DNA from: Aerococcaceae bacterium NML190073
GTDB taxonomy: Bacteria; Bacillota; Bacilli; Lactobacillales; Aerococcaceae
Assembly: GCA_026131555.1 (NCBI GenBank)
Contig: JAMXJH010000003.1
Span: 122,675-186,674, forward strand
Direction: 5' to 3'
Length of the DNA: 64,000 bases
This document shows, in pieces, positions 32,718-41,970 of the stretch. The first letter of the stretch is position 1. Every line of letters starts with the position of its first letter. The notes below the pieces were generated by a model. That model was not told where the DNA came from, ran no database searches, and saw nothing but the letters and a program-made list of their open reading frames with translations. A program made the position numbers and the translations under genes.

Positions 32718-33397
32718 TGGCAACATTAACGCAAACAATGAAAGAAAAAGCATTACCGATTCTTGATCAAATTTACAATGACGGCTTTATTCAAGGGGTG
32801 ATTCGCGGTGATATTTCCAAAGAAGCAGTGGCGCATTATTTAAGAGCGGATTCGCTTTATTTAGACAGTTTCGTTGACATTTACGGCATGTTAATTTCTA
32901 AATGTACTACCAAAGAGGATAAGAAGTTTTTCCATGCGCAAATAGACTTCATTCTGAATCAAGAAGTGGATGCACACAAGGTAATGGCAAATTACGTTGG
33001 CTTGCCTTACGAAGAAGTGATTAAAGGTGGTGCATGGTATCCTTCTGCTGACCATTATATTAAACACATGTTTTACAATGTGTACGCTAATAGTTTGGCG
33101 GAAACGATTGCGGCAATGGCACCGTGTCCATGGGTGTATTTGATGATTGCGCGTCGGATTGTGGCAGAACATCAAATTGCGGAAGATCATCCCTTGCGCG
33201 ACTGGATTTATTTCTACACGGGTGACTTCATTGATGAGATTATGCATGAGTTGGACAGAATGGTTGAGAAGTTTGCAGCAACAGCTACAGAAGAAGAAAA
33301 GCAGCGCCTAGTCAATAATTTCGTCCAGAGTTGTGAGCATGAGCGCAATTTCTTCAATATGGCCTATACGCAAGAACGTTGGCTCGTGGAGGCTTAA
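32717..33397 (+). CDS. tenA: Aminopyrimidine aminohydrolase / thiaminase II TenA
   Basis: A 226-residue TenA-family enzyme that hydrolyses aminopyrimidine breakdown products of thiamine to HMP. The nucleophile Cys is in APCPWVYLMIARR, the early acidic residue in LRADSLYLDSF, and the late catalytic Glu in SCEHERNFFNMAY. Together with ThiXYZ, which imports such pyrimidines, it supports salvage. It is followed a few bases later by thiD. Confidence 0.95.
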   Translation: MATLTQTMKEKALPILDQIYNDGFIQGVIRGDISKEAVAHYLRADSLYLDSFVDIYGMLISKCTTKEDKKFFHAQIDFILNQEVDAHKVMANYVGLPYEEVIKGGAWYPSADHYIKHMFYNVYANSLAETIAAMAPCPWVYLMIARRIVAEHQIAEDHPLRDWIYFYTGDFIDEIMHELDRMVEKFAATATEEEKQRLVNNFVQSCEHERNFFNMAYTQERWLVEA

Positions 33398-33401
33398 TCC
33401 T

Positions 33402-34211
33402 ATGGCAAAAATGAATGTAGCATTAACGATAGCCGGAACTGATCCGACCGGCGGTGCCGGTGTTATGGCGGATTTGAAGAGTTTTCAAGCTAGAGAAGTC
33501 TATGGGATGGCGGTCATTACAAGTGTTTTAGCTCAAAATACTTGTGGCGTTCAGTCGATTGCGGATTTAGGTTTAGAGATGTTGGATGCCCAGTTAGCGA
33601 GTGTCTTTTCGGATATTCAACCTGATGCCATTAAGACCGGAATGATTGCGAATGCGGATATGATGGCGGTCATCAAACGCTATTTGCCAAGCAAGGTGCC
33701 TTATGTTTTAGATCCGGTCATGGTAGCAACGAGTGGAGATGTTTTGATTGATCAGACCGCACAAATTCAATTAAAGCAACAGATGTTGCCGCTTGCTACC
33801 ATTATTACGCCGAATCTGCCGGAAGCCGAGCAATTGGTAGAATTCAGAATTGAAAGCGAAGCAGACATTTTCCGTGCCGGAAAAGTGTTGTTGAACGAAT
33901 TAGGTGTGAATGCAGCCGTGATTAAGGGCGGACATTTTACTTGTGGCGAGCATCATGTGAAAGAAGCTACGGATTATTTATTCACCCGTGAAGGGAACTT
34001 CCAATGGGCAAGTCCGAAGATTGACACATGCCATACGCATGGTACGGGGTGTACATTCTCAGCCGTCATTACAGCCGAATTGGCAAAAGGGCGCTCGATT
34101 GTAGAGGCGGTTGCCACAGCGAAACGTTTCATCACAGCGGCGATTCAGCATAATCCTCAATTAGGACGCGGCAATGGTCCAGTCAACCATGTCGTTTATA
34201 GAGGGGAATAA
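33402..34211 (+). CDS. thiD: HMP/HMP-phosphate kinase ThiD
   Basis: A 269-residue ribokinase-family kinase that phosphorylates hydroxymethylpyrimidine to its pyrophosphate. Visible motifs are [45 protein letters not shown] and the catalytic [11 protein letters not shown]. The frame is open back to 33333 inside tenA, but the ATG at 33402, with GTGGAGG upstream, gives the normal N-terminus. Note GTDPTGGAG where most ThiD have GSDSSGGAG. Confidence 0.95.
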   Translation: MAKMNVALTIAGTDPTGGAGVMADLKSFQAREVYGMAVITSVLAQNTCGVQSIADLGLEMLDAQLASVFSDIQPDAIKTGMIANADMMAVIKRYLPSKVPYVLDPVMVATSGDVLIDQTAQIQLKQQMLPLATIITPNLPEAEQLVEFRIESEADIFRAGKVLLNELGVNAAVIKGGHFTCGEHHVKEATDYLFTREGNFQWASPKIDTCHTHGTGCTFSAVITAELAKGRSIVEAVATAKRFITAAIQHNPQLGRGNGPVNHVVYRGE

Positions 34212-34215
34212 CATC

Positions 34216-35007
34216 ATGTTACTCGAAGAATTACGTCGTCAGGCACCGTTGGTGATTTGTATTACGAATGATGTTGTCAAAAATTTTACAGCCAATGGTT
34301 TAGTAGCCCTAGGGGCATCTCCGGCAATGAGTGAGCAACGAGAAGATTTAGAAGACTTGCTACGCCATGCGAGTGGCTTACTCATCAATATCGGAACCGT
34401 CACAGAAGCTTCATGGAATTTGTATCGTGAGGCATTGGCGATTGCTGAGCGTTATCAAGTGTTTACTGTTTTGGACCCGGTTGCTTGTGGCGCGAGTGCA
34501 TATCGCCGTAAAGTAGCATTTGATTTAATTAACCATTACAAAATCGATGCTATACGCGGGAATGCCGGCGAAATAGCAGCGTTAATTGGCAAACAAGTGA
34601 AGATGAAAGGTGTTGACAGTAGTCAAGTCAACACCATTGAAACATTAGCACAGCAAGCAGCACAACAATTCAACAAAGTGATTATTGCTACAGGTGAGAT
34701 TGACGCAATCGCCACGCCCAATAAAGTAGTCACACTGCATAATGGAAGTGTGATGATGCCGAAAGTGATTGGCACAGGTTGTTTATTGGGTGCGGTTTTG
34801 GCAGGGGTAGCAACTTTATCGACCGGATCAGTGTTTGAGAATATGATTACGGGACTTTCTGCTTACAACATTGCAGGCGAATTAGCCACGGAATCGCCGT
34901 TAGGGCATTTGCCGGGAAGTTATCAGACTGCGTTCCTCGATGCTTTGTCGCAAGTGGATGATGACTTAGTCCGAGAAAGGAGTCGTGTGTGTGAAGTTCA
35001 ATCGTGA
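34216..35007 (+). CDS. thiM: Hydroxyethylthiazole kinase ThiM
   Basis: A 263-residue kinase that phosphorylates the thiazole alcohol for thiamine salvage. Visible are [23 protein letters not shown] (substrate site), [17 protein letters not shown], and the catalytic [12 protein letters not shown]. The ATG at 34216 follows AGAGGGGAATAAC just after the thiD stop; a longer in-frame start inside thiD is unlikely. It overlaps thiE by 17 bases. Confidence 0.95.
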   Translation: MLLEELRRQAPLVICITNDVVKNFTANGLVALGASPAMSEQREDLEDLLRHASGLLINIGTVTEASWNLYREALAIAERYQVFTVLDPVACGASAYRRKVAFDLINHYKIDAIRGNAGEIAALIGKQVKMKGVDSSQVNTIETLAQQAAQQFNKVIIATGEIDAIATPNKVVTLHNGSVMMPKVIGTGCLLGAVLAGVATLSTGSVFENMITGLSAYNIAGELATESPLGHLPGSYQTAFLDALSQVDDDLVRERSRVCEVQS

Positions 35008-35620
35008 GATGTTGCGGGCATATTTTGTGTGTGGCACGCAGAATTGCCAAGGTAACGCATTGGAGATTATTGAACAAGCCTTGATGGCAGGAATCACCTT
35101 ATTTCAATTTAGAGAAAAAGGCGCGCACTCCTTGAGCGGAGACGAGAAAAGAACGTTCGCTCGACAAGCGCAAAATTTGTGCCGAACTTATGGTGTACCG
35201 TTTATTGTGAATGATGATATTGAGTTGGCGATTGAATTAGATGCTGATGGCGTGCATCTTGGGCAAGGAGATACGCCTGTTGAGGTGGCGCGCCAATTTT
35301 TGCCAGACAAAATTATCGGCTTATCTATCAGTACACCGGAAGAATATCAGAGTTCCAATTTAGCGCTTGTCGATTATATTGGCATCGGTCCGATTTATCC
35401 GACGCAATCCAAGGAAGATGCCAAACCCGCAATTGGTTCGTCGTTTATTCGGACGATGCGCCAATTGCATCCTCATTTACCGATAGTAGCGATTGGCGGC
35501 ATACAACTCCAACATATCCCGGAAATTCTACGAAAAGGTGCGGATGGCGTTGCAGTCATCTCGCTCATTGCTTGTGCACATAATATTTCTGAAGTTGTAG
35601 ATGCCATGCTATATGGATAG
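34991..35620 (+). CDS. thiE: Thiamine-phosphate synthase ThiE
   Basis: A 209-residue TIM-barrel enzyme that joins HMP-pyrophosphate and thiazole phosphate. Visible are [35 protein letters not shown], the phosphate-binding [14 protein letters not shown], and VAIGGIQ. Two in-frame GTG codons occur; the second (34991) lies 8 bases after AAAGGAG and is preferred over 34985 at only 2 bases. It is the last gene of the operon. Confidence 0.95.
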   Translation: MKFNREMLRAYFVCGTQNCQGNALEIIEQALMAGITLFQFREKGAHSLSGDEKRTFARQAQNLCRTYGVPFIVNDDIELAIELDADGVHLGQGDTPVEVARQFLPDKIIGLSISTPEEYQSSNLALVDYIGIGPIYPTQSKEDAKPAIGSSFIRTMRQLHPHLPIVAIGGIQLQHIPEILRKGADGVAVISLIACAHNISEVVDAMLYG

Positions 35621-35657
35621 AAAGCCTCTCAAAGTCATTGTGAATCAGGGAAATAAA

Positions 35658-35699
35658 ACACAGATAGAGTAGCTCGAAGGGCGTCTATCTGTGTTTTTT
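35658..35699 (+). terminator. Terminator of the thiW-thiE operon
   Basis: ACACAGATAGA pairs perfectly with TCTATCTGTGT around 15 nt, then TTTTT. Confidence 0.88.
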
Positions 35700-35845
35700 A
35701 CTCAAAATAGGTTCGAATGTCTTGATTACAGGGCGGTTGCAGTCGCTTCTTAATAATGAAGGAAGAGTAATGGTTAATTTTTGTCACGGATTTAGGTCGA
35801 GTAAAGGGGGATGTTGAAGTTGAGAATATAAATATTTTGTTGTAA

Positions 35846-36622
35846 TTATTTCATCTGTGAGTGCAATTGGAATTCAAGGATATTTTTGGTTTTGATGACA
35901 GCTGCAATCATTTCTTTCTTAAGTTCCGGTGTTATGCGACTATAAGGTACGCTAATGCTGAAGGCATATTGACTGCTTTGCGCATTGAGTTGCAAACAGG
36001 CTCCTACACAAAAGACATGACTTTCCGCCTCGCGCTCATCGAGCGCATAGCCAAGTTCATTGATTTCTTGCAGTTGTGTCAATAGTGCATCGGGAGTGGT
36101 AATGGTGTAAGGCGTGCGTGCGATAAGTGGCTCTTGAGTGATATATTGTTTTTGTTCCTCAGGTGAAAAGGTGGACAGAATGGCTTTTCCCATGGCGGAA
36201 CAATAAAGTTTCTGTGTGTAGCCGATACGTGATAGCATTTCCTGATTGTTTTTGTAAGTGGATAATTTATTCAAATATAGAATTTGGTTATCTTGCAAGG
36301 TGCCCAAGTGAACAGTTTCTTGAAATTGGTCGTGTAGAAATTTCAAGGCGGGATACGTTTCGCGTACAATATCAAACTGTAGAAAGGCAGAATTCGCTAA
36401 ATAAATCAGGCGACTACCTAAAGTGTAGCGTTTGGAGTGGGAATCTCGCTTAATGTAGTCAATTGCTTGCAATGTATTCAAAATTTTGGACGTAGTAGAT
36501 TGAGTGTACTGGCAAGCATCTGCGATTTCTTTCATTGTCATTGCTTCGCTGGATTGTGACAACACATCCAGAATACTTGCTGCTTTGATGAGCACAGCTC
36601 CGTATAGTTTATTATCATTCAT
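35846..36622 (-). CDS. IclR-family transcriptional regulator (KdgR-like role)
   Basis: A 258-residue regulator. The N-terminal winged helix-turn-helix (about 8-75) includes MTMKEIADACQYTQSTTSKILNTLQAI; the C-terminal effector domain (about 85-250) includes TVHLGTLQDNQILYLNKL and YALDEREAESHVFCVGACLQL. IclR proteins often respond to uronate-derived keto acids such as 2-keto-3-deoxygluconate. It is divergent from the eda-kdgK-kduI-kduD operon and is the natural candidate to control it (inference from position). The ribosome site (GAGAG) before the ATG at 36622 is weak. Confidence 0.88.
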   Translation of the reverse strand: MNDNKLYGAVLIKAASILDVLSQSSEAMTMKEIADACQYTQSTTSKILNTLQAIDYIKRDSHSKRYTLGSRLIYLANSAFLQFDIVRETYPALKFLHDQFQETVHLGTLQDNQILYLNKLSTYKNNQEMLSRIGYTQKLYCSAMGKAILSTFSPEEQKQYITQEPLIARTPYTITTPDALLTQLQEINELGYALDEREAESHVFCVGACLQLNAQSSQYAFSISVPYSRITPELKKEMIAAVIKTKNILEFQLHSQMK

Positions 36623-36648
36623 ATAGCTCTCGCTTTCTTATTTGGATA

Positions 36649-36666
36649 GTATACAACCTAATATAC
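36649..36666. promoter_or_regulatory. Candidate operator dyad near the IclR gene start
   Basis: GTATA-N8-TATAC forms a symmetric 18-bp element 27 bases before the IclR start codon. It may be an autoregulatory site; evidence is symmetry and position only. Confidence 0.3.
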
Positions 36667-36696
36667 AATATTTTTTCTTATTTTGAAAGATAAAGC

Positions 36697-36725
36697 TTGA
36701 ATTTGAGGTTTTGCTTTCTTATAAT
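36697..36725 (+). promoter_or_regulatory. Promoter of the eda-kdgK-kduI-kduD operon
   Basis: TTGAAT, a 17-bp spacer, then a perfect TATAAT at 36720-36725. The transcript would start near 36732 with a leader of about 70 nt. Confidence 0.75.
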
Positions 36726-36737
36726 GATAACATAACA

Positions 36738-36790
36738 GAGCTTTTCGGCCCCTAAATTTCCTTATAGGAAAGTTATGGGTTAGGAAAGCT
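36738..36790 (+). promoter_or_regulatory. Structured leader with TTTCC-N5-GGAAA dyad before eda
   Basis: AGCTTTTC near the start of the leader can pair with GGAAAGCT at its end. Inside lies the perfect dyad TTTCC-TTATA-GGAAA at 36757-36771. The dyad sits just downstream of the promoter, where an IclR-family repressor could block transcription; IclR-type operators often have a GGAAA/TTTCC core. Confidence 0.45.
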
Positions 36791-36804
36791 GAGGAGGGAC
36801 CGAA

Positions 36805-37446
36805 GTGAAGAAGAGTGAATTATTGACTCGATTAACGGATTGTGGAATTGTAGCCGTTCTACGTTCAGAAACACCCGAACAAGCCGTAAAAATGGCGCAC
36901 GCCTTAATTGAAGGTGGTATTTATGGAATAGAGCTGACTTTTTCTACGCCGGGAGTAGAAGATGTCGTTCGGGAATTGGTTGATTATTACCGAGAACGCC
37001 CGGAAATAATGATAGGTGTAGGGACCGTATTGGATGCTGTGTCGGCGCGTATCGCACTATTAGCTGGCGCCTTGTTTATTGTCAGTCCGGGATATGATGC
37101 GGATACTATGCAGATGTGTCATTTATATCAAGTGCCTTATTTGCCAGGATGTTTGACAATCACAGAAATCATGAATGCAAGTAAAGCCGGTGCCGATATT
37201 ATTAAATTATTCCCAGGGAGTTTGGCGAAGCCTGAGTACATTAAAGCGGTCAAAGCACCGTTGCCTCACGTGAATATTATGCCGACCGGAGGTGTAAGTT
37301 TAGATAATATGCACGAATGGTTAGTCGCTGGAGCGATAGCCGTAGGGATTGGTGGCGCCCTTAGCACAGTGCAAAATGATAACTATGTTGATTTGACGCA
37401 ACGCGCTCGTGCTTATCGGACAAAGTTCGAAGAATTAAGAGGATAA
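36805..37446 (+). CDS. eda: 2-keto-3-deoxy-6-phosphogluconate (KDPG) aldolase
   Basis: A 213-residue class I aldolase splitting KDPG to pyruvate and glyceraldehyde 3-phosphate. Visible are VAVLR and GIELTFSTP (catalytic Glu), GVGTVLDA, and the Schiff-base Lys in ADIIKLFPGS, then MPTGGV. The start is GTG at 36805, after GAGGAGGGACCGAA. It is the first gene of the lower uronate operon, followed 5 bases later by kdgK. Confidence 0.95.
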   Translation: MKKSELLTRLTDCGIVAVLRSETPEQAVKMAHALIEGGIYGIELTFSTPGVEDVVRELVDYYRERPEIMIGVGTVLDAVSARIALLAGALFIVSPGYDADTMQMCHLYQVPYLPGCLTITEIMNASKAGADIIKLFPGSLAKPEYIKAVKAPLPHVNIMPTGGVSLDNMHEWLVAGAIAVGIGGALSTVQNDNYVDLTQRARAYRTKFEELRG

Positions 37447-37451
37447 AAATT

Positions 37452-38438
37452 ATGGCGCGAATATTAACTTTAGGAGAGAGTTTGTTAAGGTTGTCAACCC
37501 AATCAGGTCAACGCCTTAATAATGCGACAACTTTAGATATCGTTTATGGTGGTGCAGAGTCAAATGTTGCTGTCAACTTGGCACAATTAGGCAATCAGGT
37601 AAGTTATGCAACAAAATTACCGGACAATGCTTTATCACAGGCGTTGACACAACAATTACACCGTTTTGCAGTTGATACAAGTAAAATTTTGTACGGCGGT
37701 GAGCGCTTAGGATGCTACTACTTAGAAGTTGGTTCGGGATTACGAGCGAGTTCTGTTGTTTATGATAGAGCCCACTCAGCAATTGCAACGATGACAATGT
37801 TGGAATGGGATTTGGATGCGTTGTTTGAGGATGTAGTACTTTTTCATATTAGTGGTATCACATTAGCCTTATCGCCTCTGTGGCATAAGTTGGGCATGAC
37901 GCTTATGCGTGAAGCTAAAAGACGGCAAATAGCGGTTAGTTTCGATATGAACTATCGTGCTAAATTATGGAGCTATGAAGAAGCAATTCCTGTTTACAAG
38001 GAAGTATTGCCTTTCGTAGATTATCTATCTGCAGGCCGATTGGACGCCGTTCATTTGCTCGAGATTGAAGATAAAGCGAATTATTTGGAGCGGATTGCTC
38101 AGCGTTATCCGCAGCTAATTTATATTTATGGTACGCATCGAGAAACGCAAACGCCAAATCGTTACCGACTGCAAGGCTATATATGGGATGTAGCGCAGCG
38201 AGAATACGTACAGTCGCGTCCGTATATGATTGATGAAGTGATTGATCGTGTCGGGACGGGTGACAGCTATGCCGCCGGCATATTGGACGGCATTGTTCAC
38301 GGCAAAAAAACACAAGATATTGTTGAGTTTGCGACTGCGTCAGCCGTATTGAAACATAGTGTTTTCGGTGATGTGAATCGCTTCAATCGCTCAGAAATTG
38401 AGAACTTTATGCACGGAACAAGTAATATTGTCAGATAA
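37452..38438 (+). CDS. kdgK: 2-keto-3-deoxygluconate kinase
   Basis: A 328-residue PfkB-family sugar kinase making KDPG from KDG. Visible are LTLGESLLRLS, IVYGGAESNVAVNLAQLG (substrate site), SFDMNYRAKLW, and the catalytic anion hole DRVGTGDSYAAGI with the base Asp. Genomic position between eda and kduI fixes the substrate as KDG. It is part of the same operon. Confidence 0.93.
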   Translation: MARILTLGESLLRLSTQSGQRLNNATTLDIVYGGAESNVAVNLAQLGNQVSYATKLPDNALSQALTQQLHRFAVDTSKILYGGERLGCYYLEVGSGLRASSVVYDRAHSAIATMTMLEWDLDALFEDVVLFHISGITLALSPLWHKLGMTLMREAKRRQIAVSFDMNYRAKLWSYEEAIPVYKEVLPFVDYLSAGRLDAVHLLEIEDKANYLERIAQRYPQLIYIYGTHRETQTPNRYRLQGYIWDVAQREYVQSRPYMIDEVIDRVGTGDSYAAGILDGIVHGKKTQDIVEFATASAVLKHSVFGDVNRFNRSEIENFMHGTSNIVR

Positions 38439-38455
38439 ACAAGGAGGAAATTATC

Positions 38456-39292
38456 ATGAAATTTGAAACAAAATACGCACACGCACCAGCGGATATTCGT
38501 CACTATTCAACCGAACAGTTACGCGAAGAGTTTTTGGTTGAGTCAATTTTTGTGCCGGGGGAAATTTGCTTAACTTATACGCACAATGACCGCCAAATCT
38601 TTGGAGGCGTAACACCGACTCATGAACCGCTAGAGATTCAATTGTCAACAGAATTAGGCGTTTCCTATTTCTTGGAACGCCGAGAATTAGGTGTCATCAA
38701 TATTGGTGGCGAAGGAACCATTACGATTGACGGACATATCGCTCCAATGAAAAAACAAGATGGCTACTACATTGGAAAAGAAACAAAAGAGGTGAAATTC
38801 GCTTCTGTAGATCCGATGAATCCAGCGAGATTCTATGTTGTGTCGACACCGGCGCATCATAAGCACCCGAATGTGAAGTTATCAATTGATGAAATCACAC
38901 CACGTGAAATGGGCGAGGATAGCACCATGAATAAACGTAAAATTTATCAATATATTCACCCGAATATGTGTGAAAGCTGTCAATTACAAATGGGCTACAC
39001 GGTTCTAGCGGAAGGGAATGGTTGGAATACAATGCCGTGCCATACACACGAACGTCGTATGGAAACGTATCTGTACTTTGATATGGCGCCGGATACACGA
39101 GTCTTTCATTTGTTGGGGACACCGGACGAAACGAAACATTTAGTGATGGCAAACGAACAAGCGACCATCAGTCCTAGTTGGTCGATTCATTCAGGTATCG
39201 GTACGAGCAATTACACATTTATTTGGGCAATGTGCGGTGAAAATATTACTTACGATGATATGGATTTCGTGGCAATGGAAGATTTGAAATAA
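38456..39292 (+). CDS. kduI: 5-keto-4-deoxyuronate (4-deoxy-L-threo-5-hexosulose uronate) isomerase
   Basis: A 278-residue cupin isomerase turning DKI (the ring-opened unsaturated uronate) into 3-deoxy-D-glycero-2,5-hexodiulosonate. The metal site is PCHTHERRMETYLYFD (two His, Glu), with a further His in the SWSIHSGIGTSNYTFIWAM segment. Length is normal for KduI. In streptococci the equivalent is also called DhuI. The start follows AAGGAGGAAATTATC. Confidence 0.95.
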   Translation: MKFETKYAHAPADIRHYSTEQLREEFLVESIFVPGEICLTYTHNDRQIFGGVTPTHEPLEIQLSTELGVSYFLERRELGVINIGGEGTITIDGHIAPMKKQDGYYIGKETKEVKFASVDPMNPARFYVVSTPAHHKHPNVKLSIDEITPREMGEDSTMNKRKIYQYIHPNMCESCQLQMGYTVLAEGNGWNTMPCHTHERRMETYLYFDMAPDTRVFHLLGTPDETKHLVMANEQATISPSWSIHSGIGTSNYTFIWAMCGENITYDDMDFVAMEDLK

Positions 39293-39307
39293 AAAGGAGA
39301 ATAGACA

Positions 39308-40090
39308 ATGTCAGAATTGAATTTATACAGTCGCAATTTCTTTGATTTAGACGGCAAGGTAATCATTGTAACGGGCGGAAACACGGGATTAGGACAAGCG
39401 TATGCTGTTGCATTTGCAGAATCGGGTGCGGATCTTTTCATCACAACATATGACCAGACAGGTTGGGATGAAACGCGAGAACTCATTGAAGCGAAAGGGC
39501 GTAAAGTTCACTTTTTCCAAGTGGATTTGACAGCAGAAGGGGCAGCGCAAGAAGTTGTCTCAGAATGCCTACGTATCTATGGCAAAATTGATGTGCTTGT
39601 AAACAATGCGGGAACAATTCGCCGTGCCCCGTTATTGGAATATAAAGACGAAGATTGGCGCGCTGTGATGAATATCAACTTAGATGCCGTTTACTATTTA
39701 AGTCACGCAGTTGCTAAAGTTATGGCAGAACAACAGCAAGGTAAGATTATCAACGTTGCGTCTATGTTGGCATTTCAAGGCGGGAAGTTTGTACCTCCTT
39801 ACACGGCAAGTAAGCATGGAGTGGCCGGGATTACTAAAGCTTTTGCAAACGAATTAGCCGACTTAAACATCCAAGTTAATGCTATTGCGCCCGGATATAT
39901 CAAAACAGCGAATACAGCACCGATTCGTGCAGACGAAGTGCGAAATCAAGAAATTTTGAATCGCATTCCGGCAGGACATTGGGCGGAGCCGTATGAGTTA
40001 ATGGGAGCAATCGTGTTTTTAGCTTCTAAAGCTTCTGATTATGTGAACGGACATATTTTGGCAGTTGATGGTGGTTGGCTCGTTCGCTAA
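39308..40090 (+). CDS. kduD: 2-dehydro-3-deoxy-D-gluconate 5-dehydrogenase (short-chain dehydrogenase)
   Basis: A 260-residue SDR. The cofactor motif TGGNTGLGQAYA, the NNAG motif, the Ser in NVASML and the catalytic YTASK are all present. It reduces the KduI product to 2-keto-3-deoxygluconate for KdgK. The Asp in DQTG after the second strand does not settle NADH versus NADPH. It is the last gene of the operon. Confidence 0.94.
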   Translation: MSELNLYSRNFFDLDGKVIIVTGGNTGLGQAYAVAFAESGADLFITTYDQTGWDETRELIEAKGRKVHFFQVDLTAEGAAQEVVSECLRIYGKIDVLVNNAGTIRRAPLLEYKDEDWRAVMNINLDAVYYLSHAVAKVMAEQQQGKIINVASMLAFQGGKFVPPYTASKHGVAGITKAFANELADLNIQVNAIAPGYIKTANTAPIRADEVRNQEILNRIPAGHWAEPYELMGAIVFLASKASDYVNGHILAVDGGWLVR

Positions 40091-40121
40091 GAACCACGAG
40101 TTGAGAGAGTATTTCTAACAT

Positions 40122-40157
40122 AAAAAGAGCGCCTATTGCGAGAAGGCGCTCTTTTTG
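40122..40157. terminator. Terminator after kduD
   Basis: AAAAAGAGCGCC pairs with GGCGCTCTTTTT around 11 nt. A and T runs on the two sides make it bidirectional, and it faces the convergent GntR gene. Confidence 0.85.
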
Positions 40158-40219
40158 TGTTATTGATGTCGTGGGTACATATCCTCGGAGAATCTAAGTT
40201 CAGGTAGTGACTACTGCCT

Positions 40220-40256
40220 TTGTGCACGTATTACGAGAGCTTCGCTATTTGCACAA
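40220..40256. repeat. Inverted repeat after the GntR gene
   Basis: TTGTGCA and TGCACAA are separated by 23 bases. It lies just past the end of the minus-strand regulator gene; without a T run, its role is unclear. Confidence 0.3.
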
Positions 40257-40269
40257 TAATTCTTGAGTA

Positions 40270-41004
40270 TTAAGATTCTACCCGAATCGTATAGTAATCG
40301 GGTTGAATATAACTAATTTCGTACTCAATTACCTCGTTATCACTCAGCTTTGAGGTGCGACATATTTTGAAAAAAGCGCGTTCACTGTGGCTGAAACTTA
40401 ATCGGTGTTGATTCATAATGTGCAAGACATTCGGTATCTCGTATAAGTAGGCGATATTGATTTCGGTTTGCTGAGGCAATGCGATTAAGTTAGACGGCAA
40501 ATTCAATTCCACCGACAAACTCGCACCATTTAGCAAGCGCTCCTTAGCAGCGTCAGATAGCCGTTCAGACAAAACATAGCGCGTCTGTACTTTCCAAGTG
40601 ATATCATTGAACGTTGACACTTGAATAATTAAAGTAAGCGGTTGTTGTGGCTGCTTTGGATACAATATTTTGCCGATTTCTTCTGAGAAAAAAGGCTCCT
40701 CGATAAAGGTGTATGTTTTCTCTTTAATATTTGCGAAATTAGTCGGCTGTTTAGGGTTGAACTCTTCTGTGTAAAGAACATTGCGACGCTTCAAATCGCG
40801 GCGAACGAAAGAACCTTCGCCTTGCCTTCTGATAAGGAAGCCTTCGCTGACTAAGTCGTTCAGTGCACGAACAACAGTGGTAGAACTCACATTATACATT
40901 TTTTTCAATTCGCCTTCAGAATATACTTTATCGCCGGGTTTAAATTTTCCGTTTTGGATATCGTTGATGATGTTTTGTTTAATTGTGACATATTTAGGTT
41001 CCAT
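40270..41004 (-). CDS. GntR/HutC-family transcriptional regulator
   Basis: A 244-residue regulator. The N-terminal winged helix (about 3-70) has KYVTIKQNIINDIQNGKFKPGDKVYSEGELKKMYNVSSTTVVRALNDL, and the C-terminal UTRA ligand domain follows (about 90-244). UTRA proteins sense sugars or their phosphates. It is transcribed with the upstream discoidin-like gene, divergent from the ugl-PTS-lyase operon; streptococcal hyaluronan loci have a regulator in a similar place, though there it is the LacI-type RegR. The ATG at 41004 follows GGAAGGAGATGC; the open frame back to 41043 is not used. Confidence 0.88.
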   Translation of the reverse strand: MEPKYVTIKQNIINDIQNGKFKPGDKVYSEGELKKMYNVSSTTVVRALNDLVSEGFLIRRQGEGSFVRRDLKRRNVLYTEEFNPKQPTNFANIKEKTYTFIEEPFFSEEIGKILYPKQPQQPLTLIIQVSTFNDITWKVQTRYVLSERLSDAAKERLLNGASLSVELNLPSNLIALPQQTEINIAYLYEIPNVLHIMNQHRLSFSHSERAFFKICRTSKLSDNEVIEYEISYIQPDYYTIRVES

Positions 41005-41039
41005 ATAAGCATCTCCTTCCGCTCTAATTCTAAGAGAAA

Positions 41040-41840
41040 TCATGTGTTATTTACATTATAACCGAAGACTTCTATTTGTGTAAGGGCTGGGAACGGAGAA
41101 TCGTCTTCGTTTTTACGTAACTGGTGGAAAATAAGTTGTTGGACAGTCCGTTTAGTAATGGGGAATGATTGAGCGTTTGCCGACTTCACAAAAGAGAGAA
41201 TCTCTTGCGAGCCGTCATCAAAAGATACAGTGGCTTGTGTCCAATATGAATCATGTGGGAAATCGGCACGCAATGTAATTTTTAGCAAGTCAATTTCGAC
41301 AGGGCGACCAAAATCAAGCGTAAAGGCGGCATCAGATTGCCGGTTAATCCCCCATGATTGGTATGGATATTTGCCGTGATAGTCATTTGCAAAAATACCA
41401 TCAATTGCATTTCTTGCATAGAAAATGGCTTCATCTCTGGTTTCGACATTGGCATGACTATGCGGAAACATACCGGTGTTTAACTTCTGATCATGGGTGT
41501 TTAAGGCTAAATTCTGGTATGATTGAATCTCGCTGTCCGTAGCTCGTCGTACGGATATATAATGCTTATCACCTTGGAATGCGTATGGGTGCATTGCCAG
41601 CCGTATATTTTCTTCAAAAGGAATTGGATAAATCCATGAATTTGCTGTCATATAGACTAAAGCCGGCTTAAAAGTTGCATCAATTTGAACGACAAAGTAT
41701 TGATTGGCAAGATTGCCGGTTAATTCAATGTAGTCCCCCGGATTGTAATATTCCTTGTATAAAGTTAAGTAAGCATTTTCGGTTGCGGTAACAGTTTTGC
41801 GTATGCCATCCGTCCCGATTAAACTGAGTGTAAATTCCAT
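41040..41840 (-). CDS. Cytoplasmic carbohydrate-binding-like (discoidin-type) protein of the glycosaminoglycan locus
   Basis: A 266-residue protein with no signal peptide. The first 90 residues look like a beta-rich domain (YYNPGDYIELTG and MTANSWIYPIPFEENIRLAMHPYAF). The second half resembles an F5/8 type C or related jelly roll: NAIDGIFANDYHGKYPYQSWGINRQSDAAFTLDFGRPVEIDLLKITLRADFPHDSYW followed by strands ending LTQIEVFGY. I do not know a tested function. Its stop lies 35 bases before the GntR gene and its start faces ugl, so it may be a cytoplasmic sugar-binding partner of the regulator or an enzyme on imported disaccharides (inference). The ATG at 41840 follows AGAGGTGG. Confidence 0.7.
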   Translation of the reverse strand: MEFTLSLIGTDGIRKTVTATENAYLTLYKEYYNPGDYIELTGNLANQYFVVQIDATFKPALVYMTANSWIYPIPFEENIRLAMHPYAFQGDKHYISVRRATDSEIQSYQNLALNTHDQKLNTGMFPHSHANVETRDEAIFYARNAIDGIFANDYHGKYPYQSWGINRQSDAAFTLDFGRPVEIDLLKITLRADFPHDSYWTQATVSFDDGSQEILSFVKSANAQSFPITKRTVQQLIFHQLRKNEDDSPFPALTQIEVFGYNVNNT

Positions 41841-41884
41841 TTTTTCCACCTCTTTAATTGTCTTTATAAGCTATACTATCTGAC

Positions 41885-41896
41885 TTAACACATTAA
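41885..41896. promoter_or_regulatory. Candidate GntR operator, copy 1
   Basis: TTAACACATTAA, identical to the copy at 42009, lies near the promoter of the minus-strand pair. Identical 12-mers on both sides of a divergent promoter region suggest sites for the neighbouring regulator. Confidence 0.45.
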
Positions 41897-41956
41897 ATCA
41901 AGTTTGTATTCGTAATTATCAGCTAACAACCGAAAAAATAATCGAAAAAAATTAAC

Positions 41957-41970
41957 ATAAAACGTTTACA
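41957..41970 (+). promoter_or_regulatory. cre-like catabolite repression site
   Basis: ATAAAACGTTTACA matches 12 of 14 places of TGWAANCGNTNWCA, including the central CG. It overlaps the -35 of the ugl promoter, a position that gives CcpA repression. Confidence 0.6.
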
